Source: SAR116 cluster bacterium
GTDB lineage: Bacteria > Pseudomonadota > Alphaproteobacteria > Puniceispirillales > Puniceispirillaceae
Assembly: GCA_002700485.1 (NCBI GenBank)
Contig: PADU01000006.1
Location: 1 to 5,247, forward strand
DNA: 5,247 nt
Direction of reading: 5' to 3'
The first letter of the stretch is position 1. The number at the start of each line of letters is the position of its first letter. Under the pieces are notes generated by a model. The model saw only the letters and a list, made by a program, of their open reading frames with translations. It was not told the DNA's origin and did not search any database. Below, one piece after another: positions 1 through 5,247 of this stretch. The translations under genes and the position numbers were made by a program.

Positions 1-1453
1 CGACTAGACGTGCCAATTGTGTGTCGATATCGCGCTTGTCTTCTGCTGCTTTTTCTCTTGTCTCTCTTGCCGTAGCTAGCCGGGCTTCAACAGACTCATG
101 GGTAGCTTCTAAGCGAGATAGTTCAGCCTCTTTTGCAGACAATACTTTGGCTGACAGCTCAACCTGTTCTCTTAATTCCTCTAAGTTCAGCTGTTCCAAG
201 GATGATTGCGCCGCTGCAATACGGCGATCCAGCTCATCAAGACGTGAAGACAATTGCGCCTGATTCCGCTGCGCTGCCGCCAGTTGGGCCTGATTTTTTG
301 CCGATTGTTCATCTGCATCACGGCTGCTGGCCTGTGCATGTGCCAGCTGTGTCTTTGCGGCTTCAAGCTTGGGTGTGTTTTCTTGAAGACTGTCCTTGCT
401 TTTGTTCAGTTGAGATTGCAGATCGCTCAGTGCCTTCTGCGCATCTTGCTGCAGACTTGCCTCTCTTGCTTCATCAAGCTCAATCTGGCCCAGCAGGTTG
501 GTTAACCTCTCCAGAGCTTGGCTGACCTGTTCTTTTTCGCGTGCGCAATCATCAACACGAATGCGCAACGTCTGCACTAACGCGGCTTGCTCACTTTCGG
601 CTGTTCTTAAAGGCGGGACATCTGCTGTCAGGAGAGCCTGTTGTGTAGATAGCTGAGCTGTGCCTGCCGTCGCTGTCTCCACTAGCTCAGCACTCGCCTC
701 TCGTTCTGCATCTGCTTTTTGGCAGGCAGATTCGGCTTCTACCCAGCGAGCATGGAATAGCCGGGCTTCTGCTTTTCGAATGCGGTCAGCAACAGATCTG
801 TAACGCGCAGCTTGACGCGCTTGCTTGGCAAGCTGGCTTTTCTGTTCGGTCAGCTGAACAATAAGATCCTCAAGCCTTTCTAGATTAGTTTCTGTGTTTC
901 GCAACCGCAGCTCGGCCTCATGTTTGCGTTGATTCAGGCCTTTGATATTCGCTGCTTCTTCTATCAGGCTTCGTCTGTCTTCTGGCTTTGCCCCAACAAT
1001 CGCTCCTATGCGTCCCTGGCTTACAATACCTGCGGACCTTGCGCCCGTTGCGCTGTCAGCAAACAGGAGCTGAACATCCTTCGCACGTGCTGGTTTGCCA
1101 TTGATCTGGAACTCTGTTCCTTTGCCGCGCTCAACCCGTCGTGTAATTTCCAGCTCATCAAAATTATTGTACTCCGTGGGAGCTTTCTTGTCCTGATTAT
1201 CAAGTTGCAGTGAAATTTCAGCAAAATTGCGTGCTGGTCTCTTATCTGTGCCGGCAAAAATTATATCATCCAGCTCACCTCCACGCAGCTGGCGGGCAGA
1301 ACTTTCCCCCATGATCCATCTTAACGCTTCAACTATATTCGACTTGCCACAACCGTTTGGGCCAACAATACCTGTCAGCCCGTCTTCAATATCCATATCT
1401 TCTTTCTCAGCAAAGGATTTGAAGCCAGCCATCGTAAGGTTGCGGAAAATCAT
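1..1453 (-). CDS. smc: Chromosome segregation protein SMC, N-terminal part (partial)
   Basis: This is the ATPase of the bacterial SMC-ScpAB condensin, which compacts and helps segregate the chromosome in the cytoplasm. I translated the minus strand by hand: 484 codons are open from ATG at 1453 to the window edge, with no stop or frameshift. Residues 1 to about 165 form the N-terminal half of the ABC head. They include the GFKSF start (10-14), the Walker A motif GPNGCGKS (31-38), the conserved QLRGGELDDIIFAG stretch with arginine finger R57, and a Q-loop glutamine at 146 (SQGRIGAIV). From about residue 170 the protein is Ala/Gln/Glu-rich heptad-like coiled coil. The hinge, second coiled-coil arm, signature motif and Walker B lie beyond the window; the family is usually about 1150-1200 residues. 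An in-frame TGA sits three codons upstream, so 1453 is the earliest possible ATG. The gene follows the DsbA-family gene by 32 bp, so cotranscription is likely. The usual EEAAGI motif reads EEAANI here (N169). Confidence 0.96.
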   Translation of the reverse strand, partial: MIFRNLTMAGFKSFAEKEDMDIEDGLTGIVGPNGCGKSNIVEALRWIMGESSARQLRGGELDDIIFAGTDKRPARNFAEISLQLDNQDKKAPTEYNNFDELEITRRVERGKGTEFQINGKPARAKDVQLLFADSATGARSAGIVSQGRIGAIVGAKPEDRRSLIEEAANIKGLNQRKHEAELRLRNTETNLERLEDLIVQLTEQKSQLAKQARQAARYRSVADRIRKAEARLFHARWVEAESACQKADAEREASAELVETATAGTAQLSTQQALLTADVPPLRTAESEQAALVQTLRIRVDDCAREKEQVSQALERLTNLLGQIELDEAREASLQQDAQKALSDLQSQLNKSKDSLQENTPKLEAAKTQLAHAQASSRDADEQSAKNQAQLAAAQRNQAQLSSRLDELDRRIAAAQSSLEQLNLEELREQVELSAKVLSAKEAELSRLEATHESVEARLATARETREKAAEDKRDIDTQLARLV

Positions 1454-1485
1454 AAACGCTCAGCCCTGTACCTTAATAACAAATG

Positions 1486-2157
1486 CTAAATGCCAAATGC
1501 GTTTAATTCAGCCAGAAACTCATCAAATGAAAGGGCCCCGCTGAAGATCTTGTCTTCATTCACAACAAAACTTGGTGTCGAGCTTATCTCATATTTGTTC
1601 ACAGCATCCTGTCGAAGTTGGACAATCGCTTCTAAATATGAACGGTCCCGCATCATCTTGTCGAAGGTGTCAGATGATATGCCCGCAAATTTTGCAAACT
1701 TTTTCAGTTCATTGACAGGTTCTGCGGCACCAATCCAGCTCTCCTGATTGTCCAGGAGAGTATCAACCATCTTGAAATAGCTGTCTGTTGTCAGCGTTCG
1801 GCATAAGGCATGGGCTCGCAAAGCTAGCCCGTCAAGTGGAAAAGGATGCATCTCAAACCGAATCAGGCCTGTATCAATCAGGTCCTTTTTGACCTTCGGG
1901 AAGGTGTCGCGGTGAAACCGGCCACAATGGCCACATGTCATGGAAAAATACTCAGCCACACGCACCGCGGCATCTGGCTTGCCCAGAAAGCGTACTTCTT
2001 CTGCTCGTTTTGTCGACACTTCAAATCTTGCCAAGGCAAGTGATGGTACGAGGGAAAGCGACAGACCAGCACCAGCGCCCTGAGCAAGAACGATACGCCT
2101 CGTCAGAATTGGTGTTGATTCGGATTCAGATAAAAGCGTGTTGGTCTTGATTTTCAT
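1486..2157 (-). CDS. DsbA-family thiol:disulfide oxidoreductase, exported
   Basis: This is a 223-residue thioredoxin-fold protein of the DsbA/DsbG (Thioredoxin_4-like) type, expected to form or rearrange disulfide bonds in periplasmic proteins. The active site is CGHC at 75-78 in the context YFSMTCGHCGRFH. The cis-proline loop is T194-P195 (SSTPSF), next to the C-terminal strand and helix (VVNEDKIFSGALSFDEFLAEL). An export signal is visible: a charged n-region with twin arginines (TRR, 19-21), a hydrophobic stretch at 22-42, and a likely signal peptidase site after A43 (LALA/RF). The twin arginines suggest Tat export, but a Sec signal is not excluded. The start at 2157 is fixed by an in-frame TGA two codons upstream. 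A purine-rich AGGA lies rather far (13 nt) from the ATG. The gene is followed 32 bp later by smc on the same strand. Which Dsb subtype it is, and its redox partner, cannot be told from the sequence. Confidence 0.93.
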   Translation of the reverse strand: MKIKTNTLLSESESTPILTRRIVLAQGAGAGLSLSLVPSLALARFEVSTKRAEEVRFLGKPDAAVRVAEYFSMTCGHCGRFHRDTFPKVKKDLIDTGLIRFEMHPFPLDGLALRAHALCRTLTTDSYFKMVDTLLDNQESWIGAAEPVNELKKFAKFAGISSDTFDKMMRDRSYLEAIVQLRQDAVNKYEISSTPSFVVNEDKIFSGALSFDEFLAELNAFGI

Positions 2158-2183
2158 AATTCAATTTACGTCCTGTGTTAGTC

Positions 2184-2219
2184 AAAAGCGTTGTTCAGAA
2201 CAGTCGTACAGACGCTTTT
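2184..2219. repeat. Inverted repeat, 8-bp arms, terminator-like or leader hairpin
   Basis: The arms AAAAGCGT (2184-2191) and ACGCTTTT (2212-2219) are exact reverse complements around a 20-nt loop. The loop itself contains the 11-bp palindrome TGTTCAGAACA (2192-2202). The A-rich and T-rich outer arms would give a U-run on either strand, as in a weak bidirectional terminator. However, no plus-strand gene ends just before it. On the minus strand the element would sit about 27 nt upstream of the dsbA-type start, so a leader hairpin or an operator is as likely. The stem has only three or four G/C pairs and is not strong. Confidence 0.4.
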
Positions 2220-2248
2220 TCGCACAAATGAGGCAAAGGTCCCTTTTT

Positions 2249-2263
2249 GTTGTTATTAACAAC
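2249..2263. promoter_or_regulatory. 15-bp perfect palindrome, candidate operator
   Basis: GTTGTTATTAACAAC is a perfect palindrome around a central T: 7-bp arms GTTGTTA and TAACAAC. It lies about 90 bp upstream of the dsbA-type start, with AT-rich flanks. The symmetry and size fit a binding site for a dimeric regulator. I do not recognise the regulator, and no regulator gene lies nearby. AT-rich palindromes of this size can occur by chance, although a 15-mer with full symmetry is uncommon in a gap this short. Confidence 0.35.
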
Positions 2264-2400
2264 TCTTCCTCATCTGTACAGGGTTTTTTGATTCTTTTGA
2301 GATCTCACTCTACCCACAGGCGGTTCAGAGGTGCAGAAACGAGTAAAATTTTGTGAGACGCTGGTTTTGGCACAGTTTTGCAAAGAATAGGCGCCGCGCA

Positions 2401-2424
2401 CATGCTTCATTTCATGCTTCATTT
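2401..2424. repeat. Perfect 12-bp tandem duplication across the DUF721 stop codon
   Basis: CATGCTTCATTT occurs twice head to tail (2401-2412 and 2413-2424) without a mismatch. The stop codon of the DUF721 gene (TGA, 2421-2419 on the minus strand) lies in the right-hand copy, and the same TGA context recurs in the left-hand copy. The duplication therefore adds no residues to the protein. It looks like a replication-slippage duplication in the 3' untranslated region. Confidence 0.85.
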
Positions 2425-2916
2425 TATGTTGCGGCCTAACCTGATTAACGCTGCCCGCAATTCTGGGCTCTGTATCTGGCTGGTCACCTTTTCCAGTGTA
2501 TGAAGCGGAACAGTGTCCTGTTCATGGCCTGTCTTATGAGCTGATTTGTCGTGTTCCGTCATTGTAGCTCGCACCATGTCCTGACGTAACCTTATCCTGC
2601 TAACAGCAGCAAAACCAAAGCTTCTGTTCATCTGGGTGATTAACGTCTGACTCATCATTTGCACTTTTGGGCCTCTGCCACTAACAACTGATAACACAAC
2701 TGTCCCTTCAATACGCTTATTGTTTGGAAACTGAAGGTCAACAGGAAGACAGTATGAGGCGGCCTCACCAGCGATATATGACCAATCACCGATTAGTTTT
2801 GCCAGAAACTGACTTCGCTTCTTTAATCCGGGCCCAACTAGCCTCTCTGTCAGTTGTGATAAGGGCCGCAACCGTGTTGAATGCTTGCGTTGATATGTAG
2901 GTGAGATGGGTGTCAT
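2419..2916 (-). CDS. DUF721 / DciA-family protein, probable DnaB helicase-loading factor
   Basis: This 165-residue protein belongs to the DUF721 (DciA) family, some members of which bind the replicative helicase DnaB and aid its loading in bacteria without DnaC or DnaI. The DUF721 core spans about residues 18-112. It includes an N-terminal helix, the family-like IGDWSYIAG segment with W45 (42-50), the CLPVDLQFP strand (56-64), the GTVVLSVVSG strand (71-80) and the SFGFAAVSRIRLRQ end (99-112). A polar, probably disordered linker (about 113-140) leads to a C-terminal helix ELRAALIRLGRNIK (152-165), a usual end in alphaproteobacterial members. The start is well fixed: an in-frame TAG lies four codons upstream, and TAGG gives a weak ribosome-binding site. 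The gene diverges from mutY and is 261 bp upstream of the dsbA-type gene on the same strand. Family assignment is firm; helicase loading in this organism is inferred. Confidence 0.85.
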   Translation of the reverse strand: MTPISPTYQRKHSTRLRPLSQLTERLVGPGLKKRSQFLAKLIGDWSYIAGEAASYCLPVDLQFPNNKRIEGTVVLSVVSGRGPKVQMMSQTLITQMNRSFGFAAVSRIRLRQDMVRATMTEHDKSAHKTGHEQDTVPLHTLEKVTSQIQSPELRAALIRLGRNIK

Positions 2917-2970
2917 ACGACAAACCTAACATGAACACAACTTTGCTAACAGCCCCTCGTTTTTACATAA

Positions 2971-3060
2971 ATGAAATTATGTATGGATGCAGTATCAGAT
3001 GACATAAATGCTGAACTGATCTGTTCAGACAGTGCCTCGTGCGGTATCTCTGATTTGTAA
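2971..3060 (+). CDS. Possible 29-codon leader ORF overlapping the mutY start
   Basis: ATG at 2971 opens a 29-codon reading frame (a second in-frame ATG is at 2983) that ends in TAA at 3058-3060. The last A of this stop is the first A of the mutY ATG, giving the TAATG junction typical of translationally coupled genes. The peptide starts MKLCMDAVSDD and ends CGISDL, with three cysteines and no signal peptide or recognised domain. A clear Shine-Dalgarno sequence is missing before this ORF and also before mutY, so reinitiation from the leader would be one way to start mutY. A frame this short can arise by chance, and I treat it as a candidate only. Confidence 0.25.
   Translation: MKLCMDAVSDDINAELICSDSASCGISDL
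2977..3005 (-). promoter_or_regulatory. Candidate sigma70-type promoter for the DUF721 gene
   Basis: Read on the minus strand, ATGTCA (3005-3000) and CATAAT (2982-2977) are separated by exactly 17 bp. They match the -35 and -10 consensus at four and five of six positions. A transcript would begin near 2970 and have a leader of about 54 nt before the DUF721 start at 2916. The spacing and -10 are good and the -35 is weak; AT-rich divergent regions produce such matches by chance. Confidence 0.3.
3011..3028. repeat. Inverted repeat CTGAAC-N6-GTTCAG upstream of mutY
   Basis: The 6-bp arms CTGAAC (3011-3016) and GTTCAG (3023-3028) are exact reverse complements around TGATCT. The element lies about 31 bp before the mutY start and inside the possible leader ORF. 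It could be an operator or a small mRNA hairpin. It contains GAAC and GTTC half-sites 6 bp apart. That is neither the GTTC-N7-GTTC arrangement of alphaproteobacterial LexA nor the N4-spaced box of Gram-positive LexA, so I do not call it an SOS box. Confidence 0.35.
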
Positions 3061-4169
3061 TGACTGTCCAGGAAAATCAATTTGATTTTGCAGCCTTCGA
3101 TGCTGATGCCGTGTTGGGCTGGTATGACCAGCATGCCCGCGAATTGCCATGGCGCGCGCGCAGTCCTGAGCTGGCCCCAGCTTATCACGTATTTCTGTCT
3201 GAGTTGATGTTACAACAGACTGCTGTGGCAACAGTGATCCCTTATTTCAATGAGTTTATCCGCAGATGGCCGGATATTCACGCCCTTGCCGCTGCAGATG
3301 AAGATGATGTGCTAAGAGCGTGGGCTGGTCTTGGCTATTATGCACGGGCACGCAATATGGTTAAAGCTGCGCGAGAGATCAGCACGGCCCGCGAGGGCCG
3401 GTTTCCGCAAACAGCTGATGAGCTGATAAAATTGCCTGGTGTTGGCCCCTACACAGCTGGTGCTATAGCTGCGATTGCTTTTGCTCAGCCAGCTGTTGTT
3501 CTGGATGGTAATATTGAGCGTGTTTTGATTCGCTTTGCGGGCATCGACCAGCCTAAAAAACTGGTCAGAGACAGCCTTGCTAAGAGGTATCTGTCCATTT
3601 TGCCTGAGACAAGGCGGTCAGATTTTCCGCAGGCACTGATGGATATAGGAGCAGGTGTCTGCACGCCTAAACAAGCAAAATGTGATATCTGTCCGCTGGC
3701 AGCGGGCTGCGCAGCCTGCCGTCGGTCTAACCCCGAAGATTTGCCTGTTAAACCAGCAAAGCCAGCAAAGCCGGTGCGGCAGGGCGAAATCTATGTAATC
3801 TCGAATCCCTTTAATCAAATTCTGATGACGCGGCGTGCACCAACTGGTCTTCTGGGTGGCATGATGGGCTTTCCCTCAAGCGGATGGGATAAGTCGCATC
3901 ACGATCAAAAATTATTGGCGGCTCTGGCAGATGCGCGAAAAATCCGTCTACCGCAAAGATTCAGCCATATTTTTACGCATTTCAGGGCTGATATGGAAGT
4001 TTTTCATATCCAGGTCAACACGTCCTGGCAGCCGCCTGAAAACTACAGCTGGGCAGACATCAACCCTGATGATTGGCCAACATTGTTCAAAAAAGCTTGG
4101 CAACAGGCAGAATCATTTCTGAAATATACTGGTGGAGCTTCAAGCCAGAGTTTTGAGGATACACCTTAA
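3060..4169 (+). CDS. mutY: Adenine DNA glycosylase MutY
   Basis: MutY removes adenine mispaired with 8-oxoguanine and so prevents G:C to T:A mutations. The 369 residues show the full family plan. Catalytic Glu is E48 in SELMLQQT; the helix-hairpin-helix is [17 protein letters not shown] (125-141); catalytic Asp is D149 in LDGNIERVL. The [4Fe-4S] loop has cysteines 201, 208, 211 and 217 with the canonical C-x6-C-x2-C-x5-C spacing. A Lys/Pro linker with repeated KPA units (231-238) leads to a C-terminal NUDIX-like domain (about 240-355) that recognises 8-oxoguanine. Its FSH-type loop reads F305-T306-H307. Length is usual for bacterial MutY (about 350-370). ATG 3060 is the first start after an in-frame TGA at 3051-3053, and homology begins near residue 18. 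No good Shine-Dalgarno sequence precedes it. The gene diverges from DUF721 and converges with purH. Confidence 0.96.
   Translation: MTVQENQFDFAAFDADAVLGWYDQHARELPWRARSPELAPAYHVFLSELMLQQTAVATVIPYFNEFIRRWPDIHALAAADEDDVLRAWAGLGYYARARNMVKAAREISTAREGRFPQTADELIKLPGVGPYTAGAIAAIAFAQPAVVLDGNIERVLIRFAGIDQPKKLVRDSLAKRYLSILPETRRSDFPQALMDIGAGVCTPKQAKCDICPLAAGCAACRRSNPEDLPVKPAKPAKPVRQGEIYVISNPFNQILMTRRAPTGLLGGMMGFPSSGWDKSHHDQKLLAALADARKIRLPQRFSHIFTHFRADMEVFHIQVNTSWQPPENYSWADINPDDWPTLFKKAWQQAESFLKYTGGASSQSFEDTP
4166..4169. other. Shared TTAA: overlapping stop codons of mutY and purH
   Basis: The palindrome TTAA provides TAA at 4167-4169 for mutY on the plus strand and TAA at 4168-4166 for purH on the minus strand. 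The two coding regions therefore overlap by 4 bp tail to tail. I see no hairpin with a T-run just past either stop, so each transcript probably ends inside the other gene or at a factor-dependent site. Confidence 0.9.
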
Positions 4170-5247
4170 TGGTTAAAATGGCGCATGCCGGTGAAGGCCA
4201 TGGCAATACCAGCCTTATCAGCAGCAGCAATCACTTCCTCATCACGCATTGACCCGCCAGGCTGGATAACAGCAACAGCCCCGGCTTCGATAGCGACTTC
4301 AAGGCCATCTGCAAAAGGAAAGAATGCATCAGATGCAACCACAGACCCCTTTGTGCGGGGATTGTCCCAGCCATGATGTTTGGCCATCTGATTTGCCTTT
4401 TGTGCGGCAAGATAGCAGCTGTCAACCCGGCTCATCTGCCCGGCACCAATCCCTGCGGACACGCCGTCCTTTACATAGACTATCGCGTTTGATTTCACAT
4501 GCTTGGCAATTTTCCATGCGGTCAGCATATCCTTTAGCTGGCCATCAGTTGGCTTTATTTTAGTGACAATGGTCAAATCTGCATTTGTCAACTGTCCATT
4601 ATCCCGGCTCTGAACCAGATAGCCGCCAAGGACGGATTTCACCTGCAGCCCTTCAGCAGCTGGGTCTGGCATCTGTCCGGTCAGAAGAACCCGAAGATTG
4701 GTTTTTGCCGCTAAAACGGAAAGCGCATCGGCATTAGCATCTGGCGCGATAACAACTTCAGTAAAAATTGAGGATATTGCTGTTGCAGAAGTCTGGTCCA
4801 ACGTGCGGTTACAGGCAACAATTCCGCCAAATGCACTGACCGGATCAGCAGCTAGTGCCTGTTCCCATGCTGCTGTCAATGTATCTGTAACTGCCACACC
4901 GCAGGGGTTGGCATGCTTGATAATGGCAATAGCCGGCTCTGAGAATTCGCTGACCAGCCGAAGGGCGGCATCGGTGTCGTTGATGTTGTTATAAGACAGG
5001 GCTTTGCCTTGAATTTGGCGGGCGTGAACCACAGATGGCTCACGCGCTTGGGATGCATACAGACCAGCTGTCTGATGCGGGTTTTCCCCATAACGTAAAT
5101 CAAGCGTTTTTTGGGCAGACAGATCCAGTCTATACTCGGCCTGTTCTGGCTTTATTTTTTGTGTTTGCTGTGTCAACCAGTCAGCAATCATCTGGTCATA
5201 GGCAGCTGTCTGCTGAAAGGCTTTTTGGGCCAGCCGTTGTCTCGTTT
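4166..5247 (-). CDS. purH: Bifunctional AICAR transformylase / IMP cyclohydrolase PurH, C-terminal part (partial)
   Basis: PurH carries out the last two steps of de novo purine synthesis: formylation of AICAR with 10-formyltetrahydrofolate, then ring closure to IMP. The window holds the C-terminal 359 residues; the frame stays open past the internal Met at 5191 to the edge, with [11 protein letters not shown] just before and at it, so that Met is not the start. The visible part is the AICAR transformylase domain. Numbered from the Met at 5191, it shows RYGENPHQ (33-40), [12 protein letters not shown] (65-76), the catalytic Lys-His pair K92-H93 in IIKHANPCG, then [54 protein letters not shown] and the usual end TGMRHFNH. 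The N-terminal IMP cyclohydrolase domain, about 165-170 residues, lies beyond the window. No key residue is missing in what is visible. The gene converges with mutY. Confidence 0.97.
   Translation of the reverse strand, partial: TRQRLAQKAFQQTAAYDQMIADWLTQQTQKIKPEQAEYRLDLSAQKTLDLRYGENPHQTAGLYASQAREPSVVHARQIQGKALSYNNINDTDAALRLVSEFSEPAIAIIKHANPCGVAVTDTLTAAWEQALAADPVSAFGGIVACNRTLDQTSATAISSIFTEVVIAPDANADALSVLAAKTNLRVLLTGQMPDPAAEGLQVKSVLGGYLVQSRDNGQLTNADLTIVTKIKPTDGQLKDMLTAWKIAKHVKSNAIVYVKDGVSAGIGAGQMSRVDSCYLAAQKANQMAKHHGWDNPRTKGSVVASDAFFPFADGLEVAIEAGAVAVIQPGGSMRDEEVIAAADKAGIAMAFTGMRHFNH

Larger units (their letters stand above)
2158..2418. other. 261-bp non-coding, palindrome-rich gap between DUF721 and dsbA-type genes
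   Basis: No convincing coding region lies here on either strand. The gap separates two minus-strand genes, so it probably holds the 3' end of the DUF721 transcript and/or the promoter of the dsbA-smc pair. It carries an 8-bp inverted repeat at 2184-2219, a 15-bp perfect palindrome at 2249-2263, an 8-bp palindrome CTGTACAG at 2274-2281 followed on the plus strand by GGTTTTTTG, and a 12-bp tandem duplication at 2401-2424. I looked for sigma70-like hexamers in the minus direction and found none with good spacing. A small RNA or regulator sites are possible, but nothing seen here identifies either. Confidence 0.6.

Noticed and set aside
920..1213. 97-codon plus-strand frame opposite smc
   Set aside because: It lies wholly antisense to the conserved SMC head region, has no recognisable domain, and is a shadow of the strong coding frame.
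2192..2202. TGTTCAGAACA as a LexA/SOS box
   Set aside because: The GTTC and GAAC halves are one base apart, unlike the known alphaproteobacterial (GTTC-N7-GTTC) or Gram-positive (N4) arrangements.
2309..2320. CTACCCACAGG as a DnaA box
   Set aside because: Two mismatches to TTATCCACA and no cluster of further boxes nearby, so there is no support for an origin.
2138..2356. 72-codon plus-strand frame running from the dsbA-type start into the gap
   Set aside because: GTG start inside another gene, no ribosome-binding site, low-complexity Ser/Arg composition and no family resemblance. It is not enough to call a gene.
2946..3188. 80-codon minus-strand frame overlapping the 5' end of mutY
   Set aside because: Mostly antisense to MutY coding sequence with no domain. 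It ends in the divergent region before the DUF721 gene and looks like chance.
4698..4994. 98-codon plus-strand frame opposite purH
   Set aside because: Antisense to the conserved AICAR transformylase domain. Its Ala/Ser/Thr-rich translation reflects the codon bias of the opposite strand.
1..5247. Mobile element, CRISPR array, tRNA/rRNA, phage or defence genes
   Set aside because: All five main frames are core housekeeping genes with intact motifs. I saw no transposase, spaced repeats, cloverleaf-like segment or terminal inverted repeats.

Overview
The window looks like an ordinary housekeeping stretch of an alphaproteobacterial chromosome. The evidence is gene content and order: a DUF721/DciA-type gene, a DsbA-family gene and smc lie in a row on the minus strand, with mutY divergent from them, an arrangement I associate with Alphaproteobacteria. 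The SMC and MutY sequences also have an alphaproteobacterial flavour. Base composition is moderate, about half G+C by eye, so a marine SAR116-like or other moderate-GC lineage is possible, but this is inference and no rRNA is present to settle it.

Layout, left to right. Positions 1-1453 (minus) hold the N-terminal 484 residues of the chromosome condensin SMC, cut by the window edge. A 32-bp gap separates it from a 223-residue exported DsbA-family thiol oxidoreductase at 1486-2157 (minus). Positions 2158-2418 are non-coding and unusually rich in palindromes, with a 12-bp tandem duplication at the right end. Positions 2419-2916 (minus) encode a 165-residue DUF721/DciA-type protein. A 143-bp divergent region (2917-3059) carries a candidate promoter, an inverted repeat and a possible 29-codon leader ORF whose stop overlaps the next start. 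Positions 3060-4169 (plus) encode the adenine DNA glycosylase MutY. Positions 4166-5247 (minus) hold the C-terminal 359 residues of the bifunctional purine enzyme PurH, cut by the window edge. MutY and PurH converge and share one TTAA for both stop codons.

Functionally, three of the five genes concern the chromosome: SMC (condensation and segregation), the DciA-type protein (probable helicase-loading factor) and MutY (repair of A opposite 8-oxoguanine). The DsbA-family protein acts in the envelope, and PurH makes IMP. Nothing points to a mobile element, phage, defence system, CRISPR array, RNA gene or horizontally acquired island. I did not find a new system. The points most worth a second look are the palindrome-rich gap before dsbA, the possible mutY leader ORF and the fully overlapping mutY/purH termini.
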